Made by a program: the position numbers and the translations under genes
Origin: Sulfuricurvum sp.
Lineage (GTDB): Bacteria > Campylobacterota > Campylobacteria > Campylobacterales > Sulfurimonadaceae
DNA: 32,932 nucleotides
Reading direction: 5' to 3'
NCBI GenBank assembly: GCA_003245815.1
Contig: QKCD01000057.1
Location: 1 to 32,932, forward strand
Shown here: positions 15,826 through 24,832 of the stretch, one piece after another
How the letters are laid out: every line of letters begins with the position of its first letter
Numbering within the stretch: position 1 is the first letter of the stretch
Notes under the pieces: model-generated
What the model saw: the letters and a program-made list of their open reading frames with translations, nothing else
What the model was told of the DNA's origin: nothing
Database searches by the model: none

Positions 15826-16887
15826 ATGGATATCACGACGAAAATCAGTTCCGGCGAACGTATCGGTTTCGACGAGGCGCTCTCCCTCTACGATATGGAT
15901 CTCTTCGAACTGGGCGAGCTGGCGGATGCGCGCCGCCGCGCCCTGCACGGGAAAAAGAGCTACTTCAACATCAACCGCCATATCAACCCGACCAACGTCT
16001 GCAAGGACGTCTGCAAGTTCTGCGCCTACAGCGCCAGCCGCAAGAACCCCAACCCCTATACGATGAGCCACGAGGAGATCCTCGGCATCGTCAAGGAGAC
16101 CGCGGAGCGGGGGATCACCGAGGTGCATATCGTCTCCGCCCACAACCCCGATACGGGGCTGGAGTGGTACCTGGAGGTCTTCAGAAAGATCAAGGAGTCC
16201 TACCCGCAGATCCACGTCAAGGCGCTGACGGCGGCGGAGGTGCACTTCCTTGCCGAGGAGTACGGCAAGAGTTATGACGAGATCCTCGATCTGATGGTCG
16301 CGTACGGCGTCGACTCGATGCCCGGCGGCGGCGCCGAGATCTTTGACGAAGGAGTGCGCGACTATATCTGCAAGGGGAAGGTCAACTCGCAGCAGTGGCT
16401 GGAGATCCACCGCAAGTGGCACGAGCGCGGCCGCAAGTCCAATGTGACGATGCTCTTCGGACATGTCGAGAAGCGGGAGCACCGCATCGACCACATGATG
16501 CGTATCCGCGACCTGCAGGATGAGACCGGGGGCTTCAACTGCTTCATTCCCCTCGTCTACCAGAGTGAGAACAACTTCCTCAACGTCAAGGAGTTTATCA
16601 CCGCCCACGAGATCCTCAAGACGATGGCGATCAGCCGGATCGTCCTCGACAACGTACCCAACCTCAAGGCCTACTGGGTCACCTCGACGGTAAACCTCGC
16701 CCTCGTCGCCCAGGAGTTCGGGGCCAACGACCTCGACGGTACGATCGAAAAGGAGTCGATCAACTCCGCCGCCGGTGCCAAAAGCGCCCACGGCATCAAC
16801 CTCCTCGAATTCGTCAACCTGATCAAGAACAGCGGCTTCGAGCCGGTCGAACGCGACAGCCTCTACAACGAGATCAAGTTCTGGTAA
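15826..16887 (+). CDS. mqnE: Aminofutalosine synthase MqnE
   Basis: MqnE is the radical-SAM enzyme that makes aminofutalosine from the enolpyruvyl benzoate intermediate in the futalosine menaquinone pathway. The 353-aa product has the CxxxCxxC cluster at Cys59/63/66 (CKDVCKFCAY). The segments EVHIVSAHNPDTGLEWYLE, HVKALTAAEV, DSMPGGGAEIFD and MLFGHVE are family hallmarks. MqnC (the cyclase) is the close alternative, but the GLEWYLEVFR...KALTAAEV pattern fits MqnE better. The start is preceded by AAGGTG. It is divergent from glnD and followed by a separate adhesin region. Confidence 0.88.
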   Translation: MDITTKISSGERIGFDEALSLYDMDLFELGELADARRRALHGKKSYFNINRHINPTNVCKDVCKFCAYSASRKNPNPYTMSHEEILGIVKETAERGITEVHIVSAHNPDTGLEWYLEVFRKIKESYPQIHVKALTAAEVHFLAEEYGKSYDEILDLMVAYGVDSMPGGGAEIFDEGVRDYICKGKVNSQQWLEIHRKWHERGRKSNVTMLFGHVEKREHRIDHMMRIRDLQDETGGFNCFIPLVYQSENNFLNVKEFITAHEILKTMAISRIVLDNVPNLKAYWVTSTVNLALVAQEFGANDLDGTIEKESINSAAGAKSAHGINLLEFVNLIKNSGFEPVERDSLYNEIKFW

Positions 16888-17119
16888 CGGCGGCTCCCGC
16901 CCCGGCCGCTTCAAAATAATCCCCCTTTATACGATCTTCATGTGATATTGTGCTACACTGTGTGCAGTTGAATGCACCGGCAGGAATCACACTGTCACGG
17001 TTCCACGTAAGGCGTTTTTTCGCCGTTTCGGGACTGCTGCCGTGCATAAAAACAGGGCTGCGCCGCAATATGGGCTGCATATCGCGGCTGGGCCGTTATC
17101 TTCATTGAAGGAGCGAGGT

Positions 17120-17947
17120 ATGAAGGTGCGTTATCTACAATCCGTGTTATTCTGTATGGTCATGCTGGCGGCCGACGTGTTCGCCGGTAAACTGCTGCAT
17201 GGACCGTCCAAAGGTGAGGTGCAGGTGACTGCCGGGGAGGGGTCCGTCGTTGTTTACCGCCAGGAGGGGATCTCGAAAAATATCCCCGCCGTCTTTATCA
17301 ATGAGAGCCTGGTGGCGACGCTGCAACCCAACGAATATGCGCAGGCGAAAGTCTGCAAGAGCGACATCGCACTGCGCATTGCGACACGGGGCGGTGTCGT
17401 GGCGCCGGGAACGACCCGGGAGATCGAGTTCGCCGACGGCTATACGACCTACGTGGAGGTCGTGGAGACGGCACCGGGTGTCTTCGAGGGTCGGGTAGTC
17501 GGGGAGGCCGAGGCGCGCGAGGTGCTGCAGTATTTCACCTACACGAGCAATATCGTCAACCGTTTCGTACCGAAGATCGTGCTCGGGGCCGACGGGCTTT
17601 TCGCCTTCAACAGCGACGCGCTGCTCCCGACCGTCCGTGAGAAGCTCGACAAAATGGGCCGGGACATCAATCTCTGCTCAAGCCAGATCAAGCGGATCAA
17701 GGTGATCGGCCACACGGACCGCATCGGCAGTGCCGCCTACAACGAGGACCTCTCCTGGAGACGGGCGAAGGCGGTGGGCGACTACCTGGCCGATCACGGG
17801 GTCACCGTACCGATCGACATCGAGGGACGCGGCGCCGCGGAGCCGGTGACTACGGGGTGCGAAAATATGGACCGCAAAGCGCTGATCGAGTGTCTGCAAC
17901 CCGATCGCCGGGTGGTCATCGAGTTGCGGCACGACGCCGCGAAGTAA
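17120..17947 (+). CDS. OmpA-domain outer-membrane/periplasmic protein associated with the RTX adhesin
   Basis: The 275-aa product has a signal peptide (MKVRYLQSVLFCMVMLAADVFA, cleavage before GKLL). Residues about 25-165 form an all-beta region with no recognised family. The C-terminal OmpA-like peptidoglycan-binding domain (about 170-275) shows FNSDALLPTVREKLD, VIGHTDRIGSAAYNEDLSWRRAKAVGDYL and RRVVIEL. AAGGAG lies close to the ATG at 17120; an in-frame start at 17042 is not favoured. Only 27 bases separate it from the adhesin gene, so the two likely form an operon. It may anchor the adhesin export machinery or the adhesin itself to the cell wall. Confidence 0.85.
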   Translation: MKVRYLQSVLFCMVMLAADVFAGKLLHGPSKGEVQVTAGEGSVVVYRQEGISKNIPAVFINESLVATLQPNEYAQAKVCKSDIALRIATRGGVVAPGTTREIEFADGYTTYVEVVETAPGVFEGRVVGEAEAREVLQYFTYTSNIVNRFVPKIVLGADGLFAFNSDALLPTVREKLDKMGRDINLCSSQIKRIKVIGHTDRIGSAAYNEDLSWRRAKAVGDYLADHGVTVPIDIEGRGAAEPVTTGCENMDRKALIECLQPDRRVVIELRHDAAK

Positions 17948-17974
17948 TCCGGATAATGGGCTGAGGAGGAAACT

Positions 17975-20900
17975 ATGGAGAAAATCATTCAACTGATCGC
18001 GAAGGGGGAATCGGAAACGGTTTCAACGGTACATGCGGGCGCGGGCGAACCGCTGGTCATCACGGCGGAAGCGGGGATCAACTACGAACTGCGCGACGCC
18101 GCGACCAAAGTCGCCCCGCAGCAGATTATGCTGATGCGTAAAGGGCAGGACCTCATGGTCAAGGTCGCGGACGGGGCGGGAGCGGAGCTCTCGGCACAAC
18201 CCGATATCGTGATCAAGGGGTATTACGACGCGTCGTCGGGAAACCTGGTCGGCCTCTCGGAGGACGGGAACTATTACGATTACGTGCCGCAGGAGGGTGA
18301 CAGCGACCTCTTCGCCCCGAACATCGACGACGGCGCGTCGTCCTACCAGAGCCTCGGCTACTCCGAGGTGGTCGCCGATCCCGTGCCGGCGCCCGTGGTC
18401 GTGGTCGAGGAGGTAGCGGCGGAACCGGTGGTCGCCGCGGCCGCACCCGTCGAGGAGGAGGGCTACGGATGGTGGCCCTGGGCCCTCGGTGCCCTGGCGC
18501 TGCTGGGACTCGGCCTTGCGATGGCCGGCGGGGATGACGATAACAAGGATACCCGCTCCCCGGCCCCGGACATGACGCCTGAAACCGATACGGGGATCAG
18601 CAATACGGACAACTACACGGCGGACAGTACCCCCGATTTCCTGATCCCGGCCCCCCCCGCGGGAAGTACGCCGAACCTTTACGTGGACGGGGTCCTTGTC
18701 CCGTCGACCTATGACCCGGTCGCCATGACACTGACGCCGGACAGTCCGATTGCGGACGGGAGCCATACCGTCACCTGGACGGTGACCGACGGCGGTGGCG
18801 CTGAGTCGGCACAGTCCAAGGGGCTTGGCATTGTCATTGATACGACTGCTCCGACGACGACGGCGTCGATCACAGCCATCGATGTCGACAGCGGAAGCGT
18901 GACGGATGACTTCATTACCAACGATACGGACGGTCTGACGGTCACGGCGATGCTCTCGGCGGCCCTGGTGGCAGGCGAGCGCCTGCTCTACAGCAATGAT
19001 GACGGGGCGACCTGGATGGACATCAGCTCCTCCGTCAGCGGTACGGCCGTCAGCTATGACGACGCGGCGCTGACGAGCACGTCGACGATCCGGATGAAAG
19101 TCGAGGACGCGGCGGGTAACGACGGTGCCGAGACGAGCCAGCTGGTGACGATCGATACGACCCCGTCGCCGACGGCGCCGTCGGTGGCGATCCTGGTCGA
19201 CGCCAATAACGACGGTTACATCAATGCGGCGGAACTGGGCACGGCGACGGAGAGCGACGTGGAGATCGGCATCCCGACGGATGCACAGGTCGGTGACGTC
19301 ATCACCGTGACGAACGAGCTGACATCGGCGGTCATTGCCACCTATACGGTTGACGGTACGACGGTGATGGCGGATTCGATCCAGACGATCACCGGCGTAG
19401 CCCTGCCCGCTGAAGGCGAGACGCTGACTATCACTACGGCGACGGTCGATATCGTCGGCAACGCGGGGCCGGCGGGCAGCGATGCCGTGACGGTCGACAC
19501 GATCGCCCCGACGACGACGGTCACCATCGATGCGATTACCGAGGACAACGGCATCGCCTCGGACGACTTCCTGACGAACGACAGTGACGGCCTGACGGTA
19601 TCGGGGACGCTTTCTGCGGCACTGCTGGCGGACGAGCGGCTGATGTACAGCAACGACGACGGGGCGACGTGGATCGACATCACCTCCTCCGTCACCGGTA
19701 CGGCCGTCAGTTATGACGACGCGGCGCTGACCGCAACGGCGACGATCCGGATGCGGGTCGAGGACCTCGCCGGCAACCCTGCCGCCGAAGACAGCCAGCT
19801 GGTGACGATCGACACGACACCGCCGACGGCGACGGTGACGATCGACAGCATTACCGTTGACAGCGGCACTGCTGCGGATGACTTTATCACCAATGACAAT
19901 GACGGCCTGACCGTAGCCGGGACATTGTCGGCGGGCCTGCTGGCGGACGAGCGGCTGATGTACAGCAACGACGACGGGGCGACATGGACCGATATCTCAT
20001 CCTCCGTCACCGGTGCGGCTGTCAACTACGATGACGCGGCGCTGACGAGTACGGCGACGATCCGGATGCGGGTCGAGGATGATGCGGGCAACGGCGGCAC
20101 GGAAGCGGTCCAGCTGGTGACGATCGATACGACACCGCCGCCGACCGCGGCATCGGTAGCGATCGTGCTCGATGCCGACAACAGCGGCAGCATCAGCAGC
20201 ACCGAACAGGGGGGCGCGACGACGACGGACATCACGGTCGGCATTCCGACGGATGCCCAGGATGGCGATGTTGTCACGGTAACGAATGCACTGACGTCGG
20301 AGGAGTTTACCTATACGGTTGGAACCGATGTCGCCGCCGGGGATACGGTAACCATTTCCAGCGTCCTTCCGGTTGGCAGCGAAGTGTTGACGGTGACGAC
20401 CACCATCACGGACCTGGCCGGTAACACCGGTCCGACATCCGCCGACAGCGCCATGGTCAACGTAGCGCCGGCCGTCAGCGCCTCCCAGGGAGCGCTGCTT
20501 GGGCTCGTCAGTGCCAACGCGCTGGGCTTGCTTGACACCTCCGCCCAGCTCGTTGCCGCCGCTGACGAGAACAACGACATCGAGACGGTCGTCGTGACCT
20601 ACTCGCCGCTGCTGGCCGTCGGCAGTTTCAACATCATCGCCTCCAGCGATATGGCCGCCGAGCTTGGCCTAAACATCTCCTATAACAATACGATCGCTGC
20701 TTCGGAGATCACGATCACGAACAGCGCCGGCGGGGCGATGGACAATATTGCGCTTAACGAACTGCTCTCGACCATCGTTTTTGAAAATCCTGCTTTAGTG
20801 ATATCTGTCGCGGGCACCTTGACCATCGATGCGACGGACACGAGTGGGGTGACCAGTTCGGACTCCAGCACCGACCTGCTCAATCTCGGACTCCTCTCGA

Positions 20901-21499
20901 CACAGTCAGCGGATGTAGGGGTCCAGGAGGGCACGGCGGCAGGCGAAATACTGACGGGTACCGCCGACGCCGACCGCCTTTACGGCTACGGGGGGGATGA
21001 CACCCTCGACGGCCTCGCCGGCGACGATGTCCTGCGCGGCGGCGCGGGCAGCGACACCCTCAACGGGGGGGACAACAACGATTTGCTTATCGGCGGCAGC
21101 GGCGCGGATACCCTCAACGGCGATGCCGGCGACGACATGCTGGCCTTTGACGCGGAGGATACAATCGACGGCGGCACGGGGGCGGACACCCTCTATGTTA
21201 TCGGCGCGGCGGTGAGCATCGACCTGACCGCCATCGACGATGCCCAGATCATCGGGATCGATACGATCGACCTGACGGGTACGGGGGACAACGCGCTGAC
21301 GCTGGAGTACAGCGACCTGCTGGCGCTGAACGAAACCGATACCCTCTACGTCACCGGTAACGGCGGCGATACGGTGACCCTGACGGGCGAGACCTTTACC
21401 GGAACGCAGGACGTCGGCGGCGTCATCTACAACACCTACGATATCGGCGGTACGGCCGATGCGGATATCTGGGTCCAGCAGGACATCACCGTCATCTGA
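17975..21499 (+). CDS. Large RTX adhesin (LapA/BapA-like) secreted by type I secretion
   Basis: The 1174-aa protein begins without a Sec signal. Residues 1-~140 resemble the BapA-prefix/retention module (ITAEAGINYELRDAA, IVIKGYYD). A Val/Ala/Glu-rich linker and hydrophobic GWWPWALGALALLGLGLAMAGG (about 164-186) follow. The Ig-like region contains three 105-residue R repeats (289-393, 508-612, 613-717, each with YSNDDGATW) and two A repeats (394-507, 718-~827). Each A repeat carries an EF-hand-like loop, DANNDGYINAAE (409-420) and DADNSGSISSTE (733-744). RTX nonapeptides (GYGGDD, GGAGSD, GGSGAD) lie at about 995-1072, then a C-terminal secretion region. GAGGA precedes the ATG. It converges on the TolC-ABC-HlyD operon, its probable exporter. 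Confidence 0.88.
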   Translation: MEKIIQLIAKGESETVSTVHAGAGEPLVITAEAGINYELRDAATKVAPQQIMLMRKGQDLMVKVADGAGAELSAQPDIVIKGYYDASSGNLVGLSEDGNYYDYVPQEGDSDLFAPNIDDGASSYQSLGYSEVVADPVPAPVVVVEEVAAEPVVAAAAPVEEEGYGWWPWALGALALLGLGLAMAGGDDDNKDTRSPAPDMTPETDTGISNTDNYTADSTPDFLIPAPPAGSTPNLYVDGVLVPSTYDPVAMTLTPDSPIADGSHTVTWTVTDGGGAESAQSKGLGIVIDTTAPTTTASITAIDVDSGSVTDDFITNDTDGLTVTAMLSAALVAGERLLYSNDDGATWMDISSSVSGTAVSYDDAALTSTSTIRMKVEDAAGNDGAETSQLVTIDTTPSPTAPSVAILVDANNDGYINAAELGTATESDVEIGIPTDAQVGDVITVTNELTSAVIATYTVDGTTVMADSIQTITGVALPAEGETLTITTATVDIVGNAGPAGSDAVTVDTIAPTTTVTIDAITEDNGIASDDFLTNDSDGLTVSGTLSAALLADERLMYSNDDGATWIDITSSVTGTAVSYDDAALTATATIRMRVEDLAGNPAAEDSQLVTIDTTPPTATVTIDSITVDSGTAADDFITNDNDGLTVAGTLSAGLLADERLMYSNDDGATWTDISSSVTGAAVNYDDAALTSTATIRMRVEDDAGNGGTEAVQLVTIDTTPPPTAASVAIVLDADNSGSISSTEQGGATTTDITVGIPTDAQDGDVVTVTNALTSEEFTYTVGTDVAAGDTVTISSVLPVGSEVLTVTTTITDLAGNTGPTSADSAMVNVAPAVSASQGALLGLVSANALGLLDTSAQLVAAADENNDIETVVVTYSPLLAVGSFNIIASSDMAAELGLNISYNNTIAASEITITNSAGGAMDNIALNELLSTIVFENPALVISVAGTLTIDATDTSGVTSSDSSTDLLNLGLLSTQSADVGVQEGTAAGEILTGTADADRLYGYGGDDTLDGLAGDDVLRGGAGSDTLNGGDNNDLLIGGSGADTLNGDAGDDMLAFDAEDTIDGGTGADTLYVIGAAVSIDLTAIDDAQIIGIDTIDLTGTGDNALTLEYSDLLALNETDTLYVTGNGGDTVTLTGETFTGTQDVGGVIYNTYDIGGTADADIWVQQDITVI

Positions 21500-21525
21500 G
21501 GGCACGGGAGGGATTCTCCCGCCCC
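21500..21525. terminator. Bidirectional terminator between adhesin and hlyD
   Basis: CGGGAG (21505-21510) pairs with CTCCCG (21516-21521), extended by GGG/CCC, immediately after the adhesin stop in a 52-base convergent gap. A second small stem ACCG-TTTC-CGGT (21534-21545) lies next to the hlyD stop. Confidence 0.55.
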
Positions 21526-21551
21526 GCCAAAGAACCGTTTCCGGTCCCTTC

Positions 21552-22721
21552 TCAGCGTTCGTGGAAGGCTTCGGAAAAGGTTTTGATGATCGGCTTGGTG
21601 AGGTAGGTGAGGACGCTGCGGTTGCCCGTAACGATGTCGATACGGGCCGTCATACCCGGGGTGAGGTCGATGCGCTGGCCGTTCTTGGCAACAAGCTCGG
21701 TCTGCTCCATGGCGATGAGGACGCGGAAGAAGTAGCGTTCCCCCTCCGCCGTATTCTCCACCAGGGTGTCGGGGCTGATGTATTTCACCTTTCCCCGGAA
21801 GATGCCGTAGATGCTGTAGTCATAGGCGTCGAGTTTGACCGCGGCGCTCTGGCCGACCTTGACGAAGGAGACGTCCGAGGGGCGCATCTTCGCCTCGACG
21901 ATCAGTTCGTCGCCCGAGGGGACAAGCTCCATGATAACGTCCCCGGGGCGCACGCGGGCCCCCTGGGTGGTGACGATGATGTTCTTGACGATGGCCTCCA
22001 TCGGCGCGCCGATCGTCGTCCGCTCCAGGGTGATCTGGCGGTCGGCCAGCTCCTGCTCTTTGGTGGAGAGCTCCTCCTCGGCCTTGGTCATGTCCGTCTG
22101 GGACTCCTGGAAGTACTTGTTGCGGGTGTTGGAGATCTTCCCCTTGAGGTCGGCGATCTGCCGCTTGAGGCGGATGATCTCCGTCGCGCCGATATCCCCG
22201 CTTTCAAGCAGCGGCAGGTTCAGGTTGAGCTCCTCCTCGGCCAGGGCGAGGGACTCGGAGAGGGCGGAGATCTCGTCGTTGAGGACCTGCTGCCGCCGCT
22301 GGAAGAGGGCCTGCTGGTTCTCCATGAACTCGGGGTACTCCCGGAGCAGTTTCGGAAAGCTCAGTGGCTTTTCGTAGACTTCGGCCCGAAGCCGCGCCAG
22401 GGTCGCCTGCAGGGCGGCGACCTTCGCCCGGCTGTCGTCGTAGGCGGCCTGGGCCTGGGATTTCTCCAGCAGGACGAGGCGGTCGCCGCGTTTGACGTGG
22501 GCCCCCTCCCGGACGTCGATCTTCTCGATGACGCCGTCGATCGCCGATTGGATCTCCTGGGTCTTCGCCGCGGCGATCACCTGCCCCTGGGCGTGGGAGA
22601 TCTGGTCGAGATGGGCGTAGGAGGCCCAGACGAAGAAGGGGATGATGACGAAAAAGAGGGTGCCGAAGATCATCCACATCGGATGCAGCCGCTCTCTGTA
22701 GGGGAGTCGTTCCGTGCTCAT
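21552..22721 (-). CDS. HlyD-family type I secretion membrane-fusion protein
   Basis: The 389-aa periplasmic adaptor links the ABC transporter to TolC. It has a short cytoplasmic N-terminus, one transmembrane helix (about 16-34, WMIFGTLFFVIIPFFVWAS), a lipoyl/biotinyl-like half (IDGVIEKIDVREGAHVKRGD), a long coiled-coil hairpin (about 80-245, Glu/Leu/Gln-rich), the second lipoyl half (IGAPMEAIVKNIIVTTQGARVRPGD) and a beta-barrel domain (LTPGMTARIDIVTGNRSVLTYLTKPI), matching the conserved HlyD C-terminus. Its ATG overlaps the ABC gene stop as ATGA, so the start at 22721 is preferred to longer frames. Confidence 0.93.
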   Translation of the reverse strand: MSTERLPYRERLHPMWMIFGTLFFVIIPFFVWASYAHLDQISHAQGQVIAAAKTQEIQSAIDGVIEKIDVREGAHVKRGDRLVLLEKSQAQAAYDDSRAKVAALQATLARLRAEVYEKPLSFPKLLREYPEFMENQQALFQRRQQVLNDEISALSESLALAEEELNLNLPLLESGDIGATEIIRLKRQIADLKGKISNTRNKYFQESQTDMTKAEEELSTKEQELADRQITLERTTIGAPMEAIVKNIIVTTQGARVRPGDVIMELVPSGDELIVEAKMRPSDVSFVKVGQSAAVKLDAYDYSIYGIFRGKVKYISPDTLVENTAEGERYFFRVLIAMEQTELVAKNGQRIDLTPGMTARIDIVTGNRSVLTYLTKPIIKTFSEAFHER

Positions 22722-24832
22722 TGCCCACCATCCTTTCGGGCCTGTGACGCCGGGTTGAGTTTCTGCAGGACCGCCTCCTTGGGGCCGTCCATCGCGATCC
22801 CCTGCGGAGTAAGTACGATGATGCGCTCGACCAGCCGGAGGAGGGCGGGTTTGTGGGTGACGAGGATCAGGGTCTGTTCCGGCGTCAGCTTCTGCTCGAT
22901 CGCCTCGAGTAGCTGCCGTTCGCTGCGGTCGTCCATGTTGGCCGTGGGTTCGTCCAGCAGCCACGCCCGGGGCTCCATCAGCAGCAGCCGGGTGAGGGCG
23001 ATCATTTGCTTCTGGCCGCCGGAGACGCTTTCGCCCCCCTCGGGGATCGTGGTGTCGAGGCCCTGGGGCAGGGCGTTGATCAGCGCGATCGCGCCCGACA
23101 TCCGGGCCGCCTCCATGATGGCGGCGTCATCGATGCCGGCCAGGCCGAGCAGGAGGTTGTCGCGCAGGCTCCCCGAGATCAGCCGGACGTTCTGGGGAAG
23201 GTAGCCGAGGGTCTCGTTAAGGCGGTTTCGGGAGAGGTGGTGCATGTCGATCCCGTCGATCAGCACCTGCCCCTGCTGGGGTTTGTAGAGGCCGCAGAGG
23301 AGCTTGAGAAGGGTCGATTTCCCCGAACCGATCATCCCGAGGATCGCGACCCGTTCCCCGGGGGCGATCTCCAGGCGGGCGACCTGCAGGGCGGGGTTCT
23401 CCCCGTAGCCGAAGCGGAGCTGTTCACACTGGAAACGAGGGTGCAGCACCGCGGGGGAGAGGGGGCGCTCGACCCCCTCGTTGTCCCGTTCAAGGGCGTA
23501 GACGCGGTCGATGTCCTCCACCGCGATCCGGGTCCGGCCCCACTGCACGAGGAGGTTCGGTAGCATCGCGATCGGGGAGAGGACCCGTCCCGAGAGGATC
23601 GTCGTCGCGATCAGCCCCCCCATCGTGAGCGTCTCCGTGTTGCTGACGAGGTAGGCCCCCATCGCCACGAGGGAGATGTAGCTGAACTGCTGGAAAAAGA
23701 CCGAGAGGTAGGTCGACATCTCGCTGTAGTGGCGGATGGCGATGTCGTCGGCGATCGCATCCTCGGTGAGGGTGTTCCAGCGCCCCAGCAGGCTCCACCC
23801 GGCCCCCGTCGCCTTGACGTTTTCGGCATTCTCGACGCTTTCGACCAGCAGGCCCAGTTTCTGGTGCGAGGCGAGGGAGGAGTTCTTGGTGAGGCGTTCG
23901 ATCTTCCGGCGGAAAAAGAGGCCGGCGAGGATCGCCGTGGCGAGGAAGAGAACGACGATCAGCCCCATCATCCACCCCGCCAGCATGATGATGACGGCGA
24001 GGAAGATCATGGAGAAGGGGAAGTCGATGAAGACGTAGTTGACAGCGGAGACGATGAAGCCGCGGACCGTCGCGTAGCCCTGTAGCTGCCCCGAAAGGGT
24101 GCCGATGCTCCGCGGCAGTGCGTCGAGGCGGATCTTCAGGAAACGGTGGTAGATGTCGTGGGAATAGGCGATGTCCATGCTCCGTGCGGCGTGGTCGTAG
24201 AGGTGCGAGCGCGACAGCTTCAGCAGCATCTCCAGGAAGATCGCGGCGAAGACGCCGACGCCCAGAACCGTCAGGGTCGACATCCCCTGGGTGGGGATGA
24301 CCCGGTCATAGACCTGCATGCTGAAAAAGGAGGTCGCCAGGGCGAGGATGTTGATGCTGAGCGAGGCGACGGCCGCGTAGAAGAGCAGCGGCTTCTGCTG
24401 CCAGGCGACGGCTTTGAACATCGCGCCGGCGGAACGGAGCTCCTCGTCGCGCCGCTGGGATTTGAGGGCGGCGAAAAGGGTGCCGGGCGGGTAGGCCTTT
24501 TCGCTGCGGATGCCCCCCGGCCCCTCGCTTTTCCAGTTGCCGTCCGCCTCGCGGGTGATGACAACGCGGAGGCCTTCCCCTGGGATCAGGGCCAGGGCCG
24601 GCAGGGCCTGCTGGGTGAGTTTCTTGTTCCAGCGCGCCTTTTTCAGCCCGAAGGTCTCGAAGAGCTGGGCAAAGAGATGGCGGACGCTCTTCTCCTTGAC
24701 GTCGGAAACCCGCTGCTGGAGCATGGTCAGCTCGTAGGCGGTGAAGCGCGAGGCCGCAAACTCCGGCAGGGAACACTCCTGGGTCAGCCAGGCAAGGTCG
24801 CTTTTGAGCCGCTGCGTATCGTGGTAGATCAT
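22718..24832 (-). CDS. Type I secretion ABC transporter/permease (LapB-like)
   Basis: The 704-aa protein is a fused permease-ATPase for one-step export. Residues 1-~150 form a C39-like cytoplasmic domain (GLKKARWNKKLTQQALPALALI) without a catalytic Cys/His pair that I can identify, as usual for RTX adhesin exporters. The membrane domain (about 155-440) has several helices. The nucleotide-binding domain has Walker A GMIGSGKSTL (near 497), signature SVSGGQKQ (near 600), Walker B AWLLDEPTA (near 622) and the H-loop VTHK. It overlaps tolC upstream and hlyD downstream by ATGA at each junction. Confidence 0.94.
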   Translation of the reverse strand: MIYHDTQRLKSDLAWLTQECSLPEFAASRFTAYELTMLQQRVSDVKEKSVRHLFAQLFETFGLKKARWNKKLTQQALPALALIPGEGLRVVITREADGNWKSEGPGGIRSEKAYPPGTLFAALKSQRRDEELRSAGAMFKAVAWQQKPLLFYAAVASLSINILALATSFFSMQVYDRVIPTQGMSTLTVLGVGVFAAIFLEMLLKLSRSHLYDHAARSMDIAYSHDIYHRFLKIRLDALPRSIGTLSGQLQGYATVRGFIVSAVNYVFIDFPFSMIFLAVIIMLAGWMMGLIVVLFLATAILAGLFFRRKIERLTKNSSLASHQKLGLLVESVENAENVKATGAGWSLLGRWNTLTEDAIADDIAIRHYSEMSTYLSVFFQQFSYISLVAMGAYLVSNTETLTMGGLIATTILSGRVLSPIAMLPNLLVQWGRTRIAVEDIDRVYALERDNEGVERPLSPAVLHPRFQCEQLRFGYGENPALQVARLEIAPGERVAILGMIGSGKSTLLKLLCGLYKPQQGQVLIDGIDMHHLSRNRLNETLGYLPQNVRLISGSLRDNLLLGLAGIDDAAIMEAARMSGAIALINALPQGLDTTIPEGGESVSGGQKQMIALTRLLLMEPRAWLLDEPTANMDDRSERQLLEAIEQKLTPEQTLILVTHKPALLRLVERIIVLTPQGIAMDGPKEAVLQKLNPASQARKDGGQ

